Of a DNA stretch of 46,508 nt, positions 26,859 to 33,603 are shown piece by piece (within the stretch, counting starts at the first letter, position 1; each line of letters begins with the position of its first letter). The DNA comes from Gemmatimonadales bacterium (GTDB taxonomy: Bacteria > Gemmatimonadota > Gemmatimonadetes > Longimicrobiales > Gaopeijiaceae), in contig REBS01000120.1 in NCBI GenBank assembly GCA_007692605.1, positions 1-46,508 on the forward strand, given 5' to 3'. Below the pieces are notes generated by a model. It worked only from the letters and a program-made list of their open reading frames with translations. It made no database searches and was not told the DNA's origin. The translations under genes were made by a program, and so were the position numbers.

Positions 26859-27950
26859 TCAGTCCCCGAAATCGATCCCCAGCCGGCGCGCCGTGCGGAC
26901 CACGTCGCCATCGACGGGGACGCGCTTCAGGTCCTCGACCGCCTTCTGCAGCGGCACCGCCCGTACCTCGTCGAGGTCGAGTGCGACCATGCACCCGAAG
27001 CTTCCCTGGTCGACCAGGTCGACCGCGGCGACCCCGAACCGCAGGCTCAGCAGCCGGTCGTACGCCGTGGGCTGACCCCCGCGCTGCAGGTGTCCCAGGA
27101 CGAGCGCCCGGGTCTCGATTCCCGTGGACTCCTGGATCTTGCCCGCCACCCGCTCGGCCAGACCCCCGTAGCGCGAAGAGCTGCCGGCTCGCTCCGGTTC
27201 GATGATCGAGGGATCTCCCCCCTTCGGAGCGGCGCCCTCGGCGACCACGACGATCGCATAGCCCGGGCCGTCGTCGACTTCGGCCCGCAGCCGCTCGCAG
27301 ACGCGCTCGATCTCGAAGGGGATCTCGGGGATCAGGATGGTGCTCGCGCTGCCCGCCAGACCGGCGTAAAGCGCGATCCAGCCGGTGTGGCGGCCCATGA
27401 GCTCGACCACCATGACACGAGAGTGCGCCTTGGCGGTGGAGTGCAGCTTGTCGATGGCGTCCGACGCGGTCTGCACCGCGGTGTGAAAGCCGAAGGTGAC
27501 CCGGGTCGCTGCCAGGTCGTTGTCGATCGTCTTGGGGACCCCGACGACGGGGAGTCCGCGGGCGTGCAGCTCCGAGGCGATGCGCAGCGATCCGTCTCCC
27601 CCGATCGCGATCAGGGCGTCGAGGCCGTGCTCGTGAAAGGCCTCGATCAACTCGGGTGAGCGGTCCACCTCTTCGGTGCTGCCGTCGGCCATGGTGCGGG
27701 GCCAGCGCAGCGGGTTGCCCCGGTTGGTGGTCCCGAGGATCGTGCCCCCGAGGTGCGTGATGCCCCTCACCGAGCCCCGGTCCAGGGGGATGAGGCCGTC
27801 GCCCTTCCAGAGCCCTTCGTAGCCCCGCCGGATACCTACCACTTCCCAGCCCCGGTTCAGGGCCGAGAGGACCACGGCGCGGATGACGGCGTTCAGGCCC
27901 GGGGCATCGCCACCCCCGGTGTTCACTGCAAGTCGGAACGGTCGGGACAT
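26859..27950 (-). CDS. pfkA: 6-phosphofructokinase
   Basis: 363 aa from the ATG at 27950 (MSRPFRLAVNTGGGDAPGLN). Signature segments: phosphate-binding GGGDAPGLNAVIR, GTILGTTNRGNP, IAIGGDGSLRIA, PKTIDNDLAAT with the catalytic Asp, and MGRHTGWIALYAGLAGSA. The Gly in GGDGS favours ATP as phosphoryl donor, since pyrophosphate-dependent enzymes have Asp there (GGDD), while Lys in PKTIDND is shared with the pyrophosphate-related group III. By analogy with characterised group III enzymes carrying this Gly/Lys pair, ATP use is likely. It commits fructose 6-phosphate to glycolysis. Divergent from the DUF59 gene. Confidence 0.95.
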   Translation of the reverse strand: MSRPFRLAVNTGGGDAPGLNAVIRAVVLSALNRGWEVVGIRRGYEGLWKGDGLIPLDRGSVRGITHLGGTILGTTNRGNPLRWPRTMADGSTEEVDRSPELIEAFHEHGLDALIAIGGDGSLRIASELHARGLPVVGVPKTIDNDLAATRVTFGFHTAVQTASDAIDKLHSTAKAHSRVMVVELMGRHTGWIALYAGLAGSASTILIPEIPFEIERVCERLRAEVDDGPGYAIVVVAEGAAPKGGDPSIIEPERAGSSSRYGGLAERVAGKIQESTGIETRALVLGHLQRGGQPTAYDRLLSLRFGVAAVDLVDQGSFGCMVALDLDEVRAVPLQKAVEDLKRVPVDGDVVRTARRLGIDFGD

Positions 27951-27983
27951 CGGAGCAGTCTCCAGTCGGGATTTGGTGTTCGG

Positions 27984-28004
27984 GATTCCGGATTCCGGAT
28001 CCGG
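27984..28004. repeat. Short tandem repeat GATTCCG-GATTCCG-GATCCGG
   Basis: Two exact heptamers and one variant lie head to tail between the divergent pfkA and DUF59 genes. They may be simple slippage or part of a regulatory site; nothing else in the window matches them closely. Confidence 0.5.
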
Positions 28005-28114
28005 GGTCGGGCGGCCGGAACGTGCGCACCGCCCGAGGTTACATTGAGATCCGGGCAAAGGCGAGTGTCCCGCCCGAATTCCCTGCCTCAAACCCTCGAG
28101 GGCAAACAAAGATC

Positions 28115-28414
28115 ATGGCCGCGACCGAAAAAGACGTGCTTGACGCGTTGAAGACCGTGAAGGATCCCGAGCTCAACCTGAACCTGGTGGTGCTCGGACT
28201 CGTGTACGACGTCGACGTGCAGGGCACGCACGTGCTCTCGCACATCTCGCTCACCTCGCCCATGTGCCCGGTGGCCGAGCAGATCGTGCAGATGGCCGAA
28301 GACGCGATCCTGGGGGTCGAGGGCGTCGAGACCGCCAAGGTCCAGTTGACCTTCGATCCACCCTGGACACCGGAGCGGATCAGCCCCCTGATCCGGTCGT
28401 CGCTGGGGCTGTAG
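28115..28414 (+). CDS. MIP18/DUF59-family protein (SufT-like)
   Basis: 99 aa. The whole protein is one MIP18/DUF59 domain: VLDALKTVKDPELNLNLVVLGLVYDV at the N-terminus, LTSPMCPVAEQIVQMAEDAI with the conserved Cys, and the PPWTPERIS ending. Such proteins assist iron-sulfur or diiron maturation, as SufT does, or form the N-terminal part of PaaD. Its stop lies 180 bases before the PaaR-type palindrome of the paa operon, so it is probably a separate transcript. A second DUF59 protein is encoded inside that operon. The ribosome site before the ATG is weak. Confidence 0.85.
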   Translation: MAATEKDVLDALKTVKDPELNLNLVVLGLVYDVDVQGTHVLSHISLTSPMCPVAEQIVQMAEDAILGVEGVETAKVQLTFDPPWTPERISPLIRSSLGL

Positions 28415-28449
28415 TGTCCTGAACCACCGGGGTCGGCCCCACGGCCGCC

Positions 28450-28503
28450 GCATGCGGACTGTCGGGAGACGGAAGCTGGGCTGTCGGGGGCCGGCATGCG
28501 GAC
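28450..28503. repeat. Direct repeats GCATGCGGAC, 44 bases apart
   Basis: Exact 10-base copies lie at 28450-28459 and 28494-28503, each followed by YGTCG. They sit upstream of the paa operator and could be regulator half-sites or chance in GC-rich DNA. Confidence 0.35.
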
Positions 28504-28594
28504 CGTCGATCCCCCGCAGCCGGCGGTCTTCGGGTTCCCGAAGGGGGCTCCCGGCGGGCATGGGGTCGTGCGGACGACGGCCTCTCCCCTTATA

Positions 28595-28612
28595 TTCGAA
28601 CGAGCGTTCGAA
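28595..28612. promoter_or_regulatory. PaaR-type operator palindrome before paaA
   Basis: A perfect inverted repeat, TTCGAACG-AG-CGTTCGAA. The inner 14 bases (28597-28610) fit every fixed position of CNAACGNNCGTTNG, the site I recall for the TetR-family phenylacetyl-CoA-responsive repressor PaaR of Thermus. It directly abuts a TATATT (28591-28596) that could be the -10 element, so a bound repressor would block the promoter of the operon starting at 28671. No tetR gene is in the window. Confidence 0.7.
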
Positions 28613-28670
28613 CGAATGACTCTGAGGCGCCCGCTCCGGCGGCGCCGTGAACCCAGACGGAGGAACACCC

Positions 28671-29609
28671 ATGGCTCCCTTCACCGACGAAGAACTCAAA
28701 GAGAAGGTGCACGACGGATACATCGTGGAATCGGTGGAGGAGATGACCGAGGGGTACCGCAAGGCGCTCGTGGTCCAGCTCACGGTGCAGGCCGACACCG
28801 AGCTGATCTCAGCGCCCGCCTACTGGATGGCCGCTCGGCACGCGCCCTCGACGAACACGCAGGTTTCGGCGCACGCGATCATCCAGGACGAACTGGCGCA
28901 CGCGAACATCGCCTATCGGCTCCTCGAAGACCTGGGGGAGTCGCGCGAGGCGCTGGTGTACGGCCGGGAGCCGCACGAGTTCAAGCATCCGTACGGGTTC
29001 GACCAGCCGCTCGACAACTGGGCCGAGCTGGTGGTGGCCAACGGGTTCTACGATCGGGCCGGGATCACCCTGCTCTCCGACGTCTTTCACAACACCTCGT
29101 ACGGGCCGCTGAAGCGGGCGCTGGTGAAGATCGACATGGAAGAGACCTTCCACCTGCGGCACGGCGAGGTCTGGATGCGGCGGCTGGCGAACGCCGGGGG
29201 CGAGGCGCGCGAGATGCTGCAGCGGGCCGTGGACTGGATGTTTCCCATGACGATCGAGTGGTTCGGGCTTCCCGACGACATGAAGCGGCACTCCGGGCAG
29301 CTCGACTACAAGCTCAAGGGGATGACCAACGATCAGCTGCGGCAGACCTGGATGGCGGCGACCGTGCCCCTGTGCGAGCGGCTTGGGCTGGACGTGCCGG
29401 CGCACTTCAACCAGGCGCTGAACCGCTTCGACCTGGAGTTTCCCTTCCCCTGCCGGTACGACCCCGACCAGAAGCGCTGGGCCTTCGACGAGGGCCAGAT
29501 CAGCTGGGACGAGGTGTTCAAGCGGTGGAAGGGTCGGGGGCCCATGAACCAGACCTTCGTGGAGTCGATCCGGCGGTCGCGCTCGGAGGTGTCGGCATGG
29601 TTGAACTGA
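28671..29609 (+). CDS. paaA: Phenylacetyl-CoA 1,2-epoxidase catalytic subunit PaaA
   Basis: 312 aa; the ATG has GGAGG 7 bases upstream. PaaA is the diiron oxygenase subunit that epoxidises the ring of phenylacetyl-CoA in aerobic phenylacetate breakdown, working with PaaC as structural partner, PaaB, and an electron-donating reductase. Expected ligand segments are present: Glu in QADTELISAPAYWMAARHAP, ExxH in IIQDELAHANIAYRLLEDLG, Asp in NGFYDRAGITLLSDVF, and ExxH in DMEETFHLRHGEVWM. Length matches the family (about 310-330). It is the first gene of a tightly overlapped operon behind a PaaR-type palindrome. Confidence 0.96.
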   Translation: MAPFTDEELKEKVHDGYIVESVEEMTEGYRKALVVQLTVQADTELISAPAYWMAARHAPSTNTQVSAHAIIQDELAHANIAYRLLEDLGESREALVYGREPHEFKHPYGFDQPLDNWAELVVANGFYDRAGITLLSDVFHNTSYGPLKRALVKIDMEETFHLRHGEVWMRRLANAGGEAREMLQRAVDWMFPMTIEWFGLPDDMKRHSGQLDYKLKGMTNDQLRQTWMAATVPLCERLGLDVPAHFNQALNRFDLEFPFPCRYDPDQKRWAFDEGQISWDEVFKRWKGRGPMNQTFVESIRRSRSEVSAWLN

Positions 29610-30055
29610 CGACACGCTCGCCCGGGGGGGTGACCCTTCCGGTGGTCGAGGCACCGAGACCCGAGGACGCGCTGCCGAAGCGGGTGACCTCGCACGCCTC
29701 CGGGGGGCGCGACCTGTGGTCGGACCCGATGGAAGAGGCGCCCGGGGACCCCGAGGCCTCGGTGATCGAGCTGCTGCACGAGGTGCTCGACCCGGAGCTG
29801 CCGATCAGCCTGGTCGACCTGGGGTTGATCTACGGGGTGGAGTTCGACGAGGGGCGGGTGCGGGTGGATCTGACCTTCACGGCGACCGCCTGCCCCTGCA
29901 TGGAATTCATTCGCGAGGACGTGAAGGACCGGCTGACGCGCGAGCGCTGGGTCGAGGCCGTCGAGATCCGCGAGGTGTGGAATCCGCCGTGGACCCGCGA
30001 GCGGATCACCCGGCGCGGCCGTGAGCAACTTCGGACGATGGGGGTGGGAGTCTGA
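29597..30055 (+). CDS. paaD: PaaD N-terminal (DUF59) part as a separate protein
   Basis: 152 aa. The ATG at 29597 overlaps the end of paaA by 13 bases. The first 45 residues are poorly structured; the DUF59 domain runs from about 52 (VIELLHEVLDPELPISLVDLGLIYGVE) through TACPCMEFIREDVKDRL to NPPWTRERITRRGREQLRTMG, the last stretch being typical of PaaD. PaaD is needed for maturation of the epoxidase complex. Normally it continues into a C-terminal zinc-ribbon, but here the protein stops after MGVGV and the zinc-ribbon is encoded two genes downstream at 31064. A later start at residue 45 is possible. The TGA shares one base with the paaB ATG. Confidence 0.85.
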   Translation: MVELTTRSPGGVTLPVVEAPRPEDALPKRVTSHASGGRDLWSDPMEEAPGDPEASVIELLHEVLDPELPISLVDLGLIYGVEFDEGRVRVDLTFTATACPCMEFIREDVKDRLTRERWVEAVEIREVWNPPWTRERITRRGREQLRTMGVGV

Positions 30056-30282
30056 TGGACGAGATCATCTACGACGTGTTCACCCGGAAGAGCCGCGGAG
30101 ACACGCTGACGCACGTGGGCTACCTGACCGCGCCCGACGAGGCCATGGCCCGGGTCTATGCCTGGACCACCTACGACGAGGAGAACTGGTTCGAGATGTG
30201 TATCGTGCCCCGCAGCGCCATCATCCCGGTCAACCGTACCGACGGACCCTTCGCGGCCGCCTCGCACGAGGTGAGCGCGTGA
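30055..30282 (+). CDS. paaB: Phenylacetyl-CoA epoxidase subunit PaaB
   Basis: 75 aa, shorter than the usual 90-95. The start overlaps the previous stop (TGATG). Family signature: YDVFTRKSRGDTLTHVGYLTAPDEAMA, followed by AWTTYDEENWFEMCIVPRSAI. PaaB is a small subunit of the multicomponent epoxidase that bridges or stabilises PaaA-PaaC assemblies. The C-terminal stop overlaps the GTG start of paaC, so expression of the subunits is probably coupled. Confidence 0.93.
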   Translation: MDEIIYDVFTRKSRGDTLTHVGYLTAPDEAMARVYAWTTYDEENWFEMCIVPRSAIIPVNRTDGPFAAASHEVSA

Positions 30283-31067
30283 GCGGGGTCGAGGCCGGAC
30301 TCCCCGGGATGGATGACGCCGTTCGCACCGCCTTTCGCCGGCTCCTCCTGTCGCTCGCCGACTCCAAGCGGATCCTGGGGATCCGGTACTCGGACTGGCT
30401 CCTGGGGGCGCCCTCGATCGAGGCCGGTATCGCGGCGTCGTCGATGGCCCAGGACGAGTGGGGCCACGCGCGGCTGCTCTATGCTTCGCTCAAGGACTTC
30501 GGCGACGATCCGGTGGCGCTCGAGCACGACCGGCAGGCGGCCGAGTACGCCTCGATGGAGGCCCTCGACGCGCCCTTCGACGACTGGGCCCGGGTGATCG
30601 CGGGCGCGGTGGTGGTCGATGGGGCGCTGGCGGTGGCGCTGCGGGCCGTGGCGGAGGGGGGGTACGAGCCGATCGAGGGTCGGATCTCGAAGATGCTGGG
30701 CGAGGAGGCCTTTCACCGCTCCCTCGCCGAGGCGTGGTTCCGACGGCTGGCGGGCTCCGAAGAGGGTGCGCGCCGCCTGAAGGGGGCCGTCGAGGAGTGG
30801 CTTGCGCCGACGCTCCGGGTGCTGGCTCCCGACGACGAGGGCCACCGCGTGCTCGCAGCGGCCGGGCTGACCCTGCCGGCCGCGGAGCTGAGAGCCCGGC
30901 TCGCGGAGCGGGTCTCGCCCCTGCTCGAGCTGCTCTCGGTCGAAATGCCCGAGCCGCTCGGGCTCGACGACTGGGACGAGGGGCGTGGACGGGGTCCGGG
31001 CCATCCCGCCGAGGAGGCGGTCGAGCGGGCCCGAGGCGACCTGAACCGTGCGCTCTTCGTCGAATGA
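30279..31067 (+). CDS. paaC: Phenylacetyl-CoA epoxidase structural subunit PaaC
   Basis: 262 aa from the GTG at 30279, which overlaps the paaB stop as GTGA and has AGGTGA upstream; an ATG at 30309 is an alternative without a good site. Family features: LLSLADSKRILGIRYSDWLLGAPSIEAGIAASSMAQDEWGHARLLY, then KMLGEEAFHRSLAEAWFRRL, written here as separate motifs of the ferritin-like four-helix fold. PaaC resembles PaaA but is the non-catalytic partner in the heterodimer. Its stop overlaps the start of the zinc-ribbon gene as ATGA. Confidence 0.94.
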   Translation: MSGVEAGLPGMDDAVRTAFRRLLLSLADSKRILGIRYSDWLLGAPSIEAGIAASSMAQDEWGHARLLYASLKDFGDDPVALEHDRQAAEYASMEALDAPFDDWARVIAGAVVVDGALAVALRAVAEGGYEPIEGRISKMLGEEAFHRSLAEAWFRRLAGSEEGARRLKGAVEEWLAPTLRVLAPDDEGHRVLAAAGLTLPAAELRARLAERVSPLLELLSVEMPEPLGLDDWDEGRGRGPGHPAEEAVERARGDLNRALFVE

Positions 31068-31267
31068 GGAAGCCCGGAATGAAGGATCCCGAGGCGCGCC
31101 CCGATGTGATCCCCGATCGGCCTCGTTGTCCCTTCTGCGAGGGGACCGAGACCGAACTGCACTCCCTGTTCGGGAGTCACGCCTCGGTCAGCTCGTACTG
31201 GTGTCGTGACTGCCGGAGCCCCTTCGAGTTCATGAAGTGGGGCGGGTCCGGGGGAGACGGGTCGTGA
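31064..31267 (+). CDS. PaaD C-terminal zinc-ribbon part as a separate protein
   Basis: 67 aa, starting inside the paaC stop (ATGA). Residues 20-59 match the C-terminal zinc domain of PaaD: two CxxC pairs (C22/C25 and C47/C50), the ELHSLFGSHAS segment and the ending SPFEFMKW. A further Cys usual in this family (in FGSTAC) is Ser here. Together with the DUF59 protein at 29597 it supplies both halves of a normal PaaD as two polypeptides separated by paaB and paaC. They probably associate in trans. The stop overlaps the next GTG start. Confidence 0.85.
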   Translation: MRKPGMKDPEARPDVIPDRPRCPFCEGTETELHSLFGSHASVSSYWCRDCRSPFEFMKWGGSGGDGS

Positions 31268-31653
31268 GCGAGAACGGCGGGAGTGGGGAGCTCGAGGAGT
31301 TCCGCGCCTTCCGGGAGCGGATGAACGAGCGGATCCTCGAGGCGGGAAATCTCGAGATCCGTCGGTTCTTCGCGCTCGACGAGCGGGTGTATCGCGACGG
31401 GGCGCTCGGGGCGTCGACCAAGGAGCTCCTGGGCCTCGTGGGATCGCTGGTGCTGCGGTGCGACGACTGCGTGAGCTACCACGTGATCCGCTGCCGCGAA
31501 GAGGGGTGGAGCGACGAGGAGATCTTCGAGGCCCTCTCGGTGGGCCTGGTAGTGGGAGGGTCGATCACGATCCCGCATCTCCGCCGGGCGGTGGCGCTGC
31601 TCGACGAGTTGCCGGCGGCGCCTACTTCGGCCGGGGACTCTCCGGAGGGATGA
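31264..31653 (+). CDS. Carboxymuconolactone decarboxylase/AhpD-like protein
   Basis: 129 aa from the GTG at 31264 (GTGA overlap with the zinc-ribbon gene). The alpha-helical AhpD fold is shown by ALGASTKELLGLVGSLVLRCDDCVSYH, with active-site pair C66/C69 and H73, and by GWSDEEIFEALSVGLVVGG. This Cys-x-x-Cys-x3-His pattern is typical of AhpD-type thiol peroxidase reductants rather than of true lactone decarboxylases. As the last gene of the epoxidase operon it may protect against peroxide leaking from the diiron centre or take part in thiol chemistry; both are inference. Its last 32 bases overlap the convergent gene. Confidence 0.88.
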   Translation: MSENGGSGELEEFRAFRERMNERILEAGNLEIRRFFALDERVYRDGALGASTKELLGLVGSLVLRCDDCVSYHVIRCREEGWSDEEIFEALSVGLVVGGSITIPHLRRAVALLDELPAAPTSAGDSPEG

Positions 31654-32218
31654 TCTCGAGTTCCTCGAGGAAGTCCTGAAGGGGCTGGAAGATCTCCTGG
31701 GCCCAGCTCGCCAGGATGCGGGCAGATTCCGGAGTGGGCTCGTCGGACCGGCCGAGGTGGCGAGCGGCCGTGCGGCCCAGCACTTCCGGAGATTCTTCGA
31801 GCGCATGGTGATAGTCGAAATAGCGGGCCGCCACCCGCTGCTCGAAGATGGGGAGTTCGGCCGCCGTGATCCCCCGCTTCTCGAGGTCCTCGTAGATGGC
31901 GCGGTGCAGGGCCCCGAGCACACCGTTGACCGGATCGCCGTTCGCCCTGGGGTGAAAGGCCTGGCGGATCGAGCGGACATGAGCCCACATCAGATAGATC
32001 AGGAGTTCCTTGGTGGCCGAATCGCTCGGAACGCCGTCTTCGGTTGAAACGCCGAGATCGGAGAAAAGCCGGCTCGATTCGTCGGAGAGAAGCAGGTCGG
32101 TCAGACTCTCCCAGACCATGTGCGCCACGTGCGCCCCGAGCTCCTCTCGGGTCATGGGAGCGCCCGGGCCGGGATCATTAAGGTGCGTCGCACCGACGAG
32201 TTCGGCGAATCTGGGCAT
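31622..32218 (-). CDS. Hypothetical helical protein
   Basis: 198 aa from the ATG at 32218, with AGGAG 5 bases upstream. There is no signal peptide or membrane helix. The sequence is mostly helix-forming with aromatic and His-rich patches (HVAHMVWESLTDLLL, TKELLIYLMWAHVRSIRQAF, YFDYHHALEESPEV). I do not recognise a family. It converges on the paa operon with a 32-base overlap and diverges from a lipoprotein gene at 32369. Confidence 0.7.
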   Translation of the reverse strand: MPRFAELVGATHLNDPGPGAPMTREELGAHVAHMVWESLTDLLLSDESSRLFSDLGVSTEDGVPSDSATKELLIYLMWAHVRSIRQAFHPRANGDPVNGVLGALHRAIYEDLEKRGITAAELPIFEQRVAARYFDYHHALEESPEVLGRTAARHLGRSDEPTPESARILASWAQEIFQPLQDFLEELEIIPPESPRPK

Positions 32219-32368
32219 GGCTCTCCTGAAGGAAGCAGAGTGGTTCAGGGCGGACGTTCCGGCCTTCGGGAACTCTTTCCTGGCATTGGAGACTACATAC
32301 AACTGTTCGATGCCGTCGGGCAAGAAAAAGTTTACTCACCCCGAATCCCTGACCCGGTTCATCCTTCT

Positions 32369-33115
32369 ATGAAAGCTTCGTCCAGACTTCTGGTTCTCGG
32401 GGTATTCTCCAGCCTTCTGGTTACCGCATGCGCCACCGGTCCGGCGACGGTGCCGACGCCGCGGTCCGTCATCATCTTTTCCGGTGAGCGGATTCAGACC
32501 GACCGGGAGACGATGGCCGAGGTCGATTCCTGGCTGCGCGTGCAGCGCGAGGAGATCGATCGAAACCCGAGCTTCCTGATTCGACTCCAGTCGACCACGA
32601 ATCCCGGGTATCCGTGGCGGGACTTCGAAATCAATGCGGATACGGCGATCGTCTTTCTTCTGCAGACGGCGCGCGATGCCGAGGCGCCGTACCTGATCTA
32701 CGCGCACCTGAGGTTGATGGCGTCGCGGGATGATCCGGCGGAGCTGGAACCGTGGATGCCCGAAGAGGATCTGGACAAGGAGGGGCTCGACCTGGAGCTG
32801 GCGATTCTGGACCGGGTCGCGGATGTGTGGCTCCTGGGGCGGTCCGTATACGACACCCAGGCCTTCGGGCCTCTCGACGAGATCCTGTATGCCCGCGAGG
32901 CGGGGTTCCTGCGGGAGCTGGTGCTTCAGGCGCGGCAGGAGCGCTTCGCCAGTGAGCGGGAGGCCCACTTCGCGGCCGAACCCGACCGCGAGTCCGACTT
33001 CCGGAGTTGGATGGAGCGGGTGTTCGAGCGCTCCGAGCCGGGGTACGCCGATGCGGCCGAAGCCGTCGAAACCGGCGAAGATCTTCCGCCGGGGGAGCCC
33101 GGCGCGCGCCCCTGA
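32369..33115 (+). CDS. Predicted lipoprotein of unknown function
   Basis: 248 aa. Signal residues 5-20 end in LLVTAC (Cys21), a good lipobox. The rest is a mainly helical domain of about 190 residues (GERIQTDRETMAEVDSWLRVQREEID, ADTAIVFLLQTARDAEAPYL) and an acidic tail. No family is recognised and the ribosome site before the ATG is poor. It ends 14 bases before the stop of the convergent small gene. Confidence 0.72.
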   Translation: MKASSRLLVLGVFSSLLVTACATGPATVPTPRSVIIFSGERIQTDRETMAEVDSWLRVQREEIDRNPSFLIRLQSTTNPGYPWRDFEINADTAIVFLLQTARDAEAPYLIYAHLRLMASRDDPAELEPWMPEEDLDKEGLDLELAILDRVADVWLLGRSVYDTQAFGPLDEILYAREAGFLRELVLQARQERFASEREAHFAAEPDRESDFRSWMERVFERSEPGYADAAEAVETGEDLPPGEPGARP

Positions 33116-33128
33116 CCCCCGGCCATCC

Positions 33129-33434
33129 TCAGTCGGGCTGAATCACCCAGGTGAGGTCGACGGGGACCCCGTCGCCCTCTTCCTCGATGTGCAGGTCGAT
33201 CCGGCCGGACTCCCGGATTCGACCGTCCGACACCTTCCCGCCCGTGACCGGAAACCCGAGGACGCGAAGCCGGCGTTCCTGCCCGCGAGGGCCCGTTGCG
33301 CTGAGGGTGGCCCCCCGCAGCGCGCGAACCGTGGGGGCCGGGCCGTCGAGCAGTCGAAGGCGCAGAATCCGGCCTCCGTGCGGGTGATCGAGGGCGTCGA
33401 TGACCTTGAGTCGAGTCTGTCCCGTGTTCGCCAT
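33129..33434 (-). CDS. Small hypothetical beta-rich protein
   Basis: 101 aa from the ATG at 33434. Basic and Gly/Arg-rich at first (DHPHGGRILRLRLLDG, ALRGATLSATGPRGQERRLRVLGF), ending with acidic strands (RIDLHIEEEGDGVPVDLTW). The pattern suggests a small beta-barrel. There is no signal peptide and only a weak ribosome site, so this is a moderate-confidence gene of unknown function. Confidence 0.55.
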   Translation of the reverse strand: MANTGQTRLKVIDALDHPHGGRILRLRLLDGPAPTVRALRGATLSATGPRGQERRLRVLGFPVTGGKVSDGRIRESGRIDLHIEEEGDGVPVDLTWVIQPD

Positions 33435-33603
33435 TGCCGCTACCGTGTGGCTTCGTGTGGGGAGGTCCGGATCCGCTCGCGAAGGGTCGCGGGGATCCGA
33501 CCGATTCGGATTCGATCGAGGGACCCGTGGCATCGCCCGGGACCCTCGAACACCTTAGATGATGCGAGGGGGGCCGTCAACGACCTCCCGGAAGGAGCCG
33601 AGG

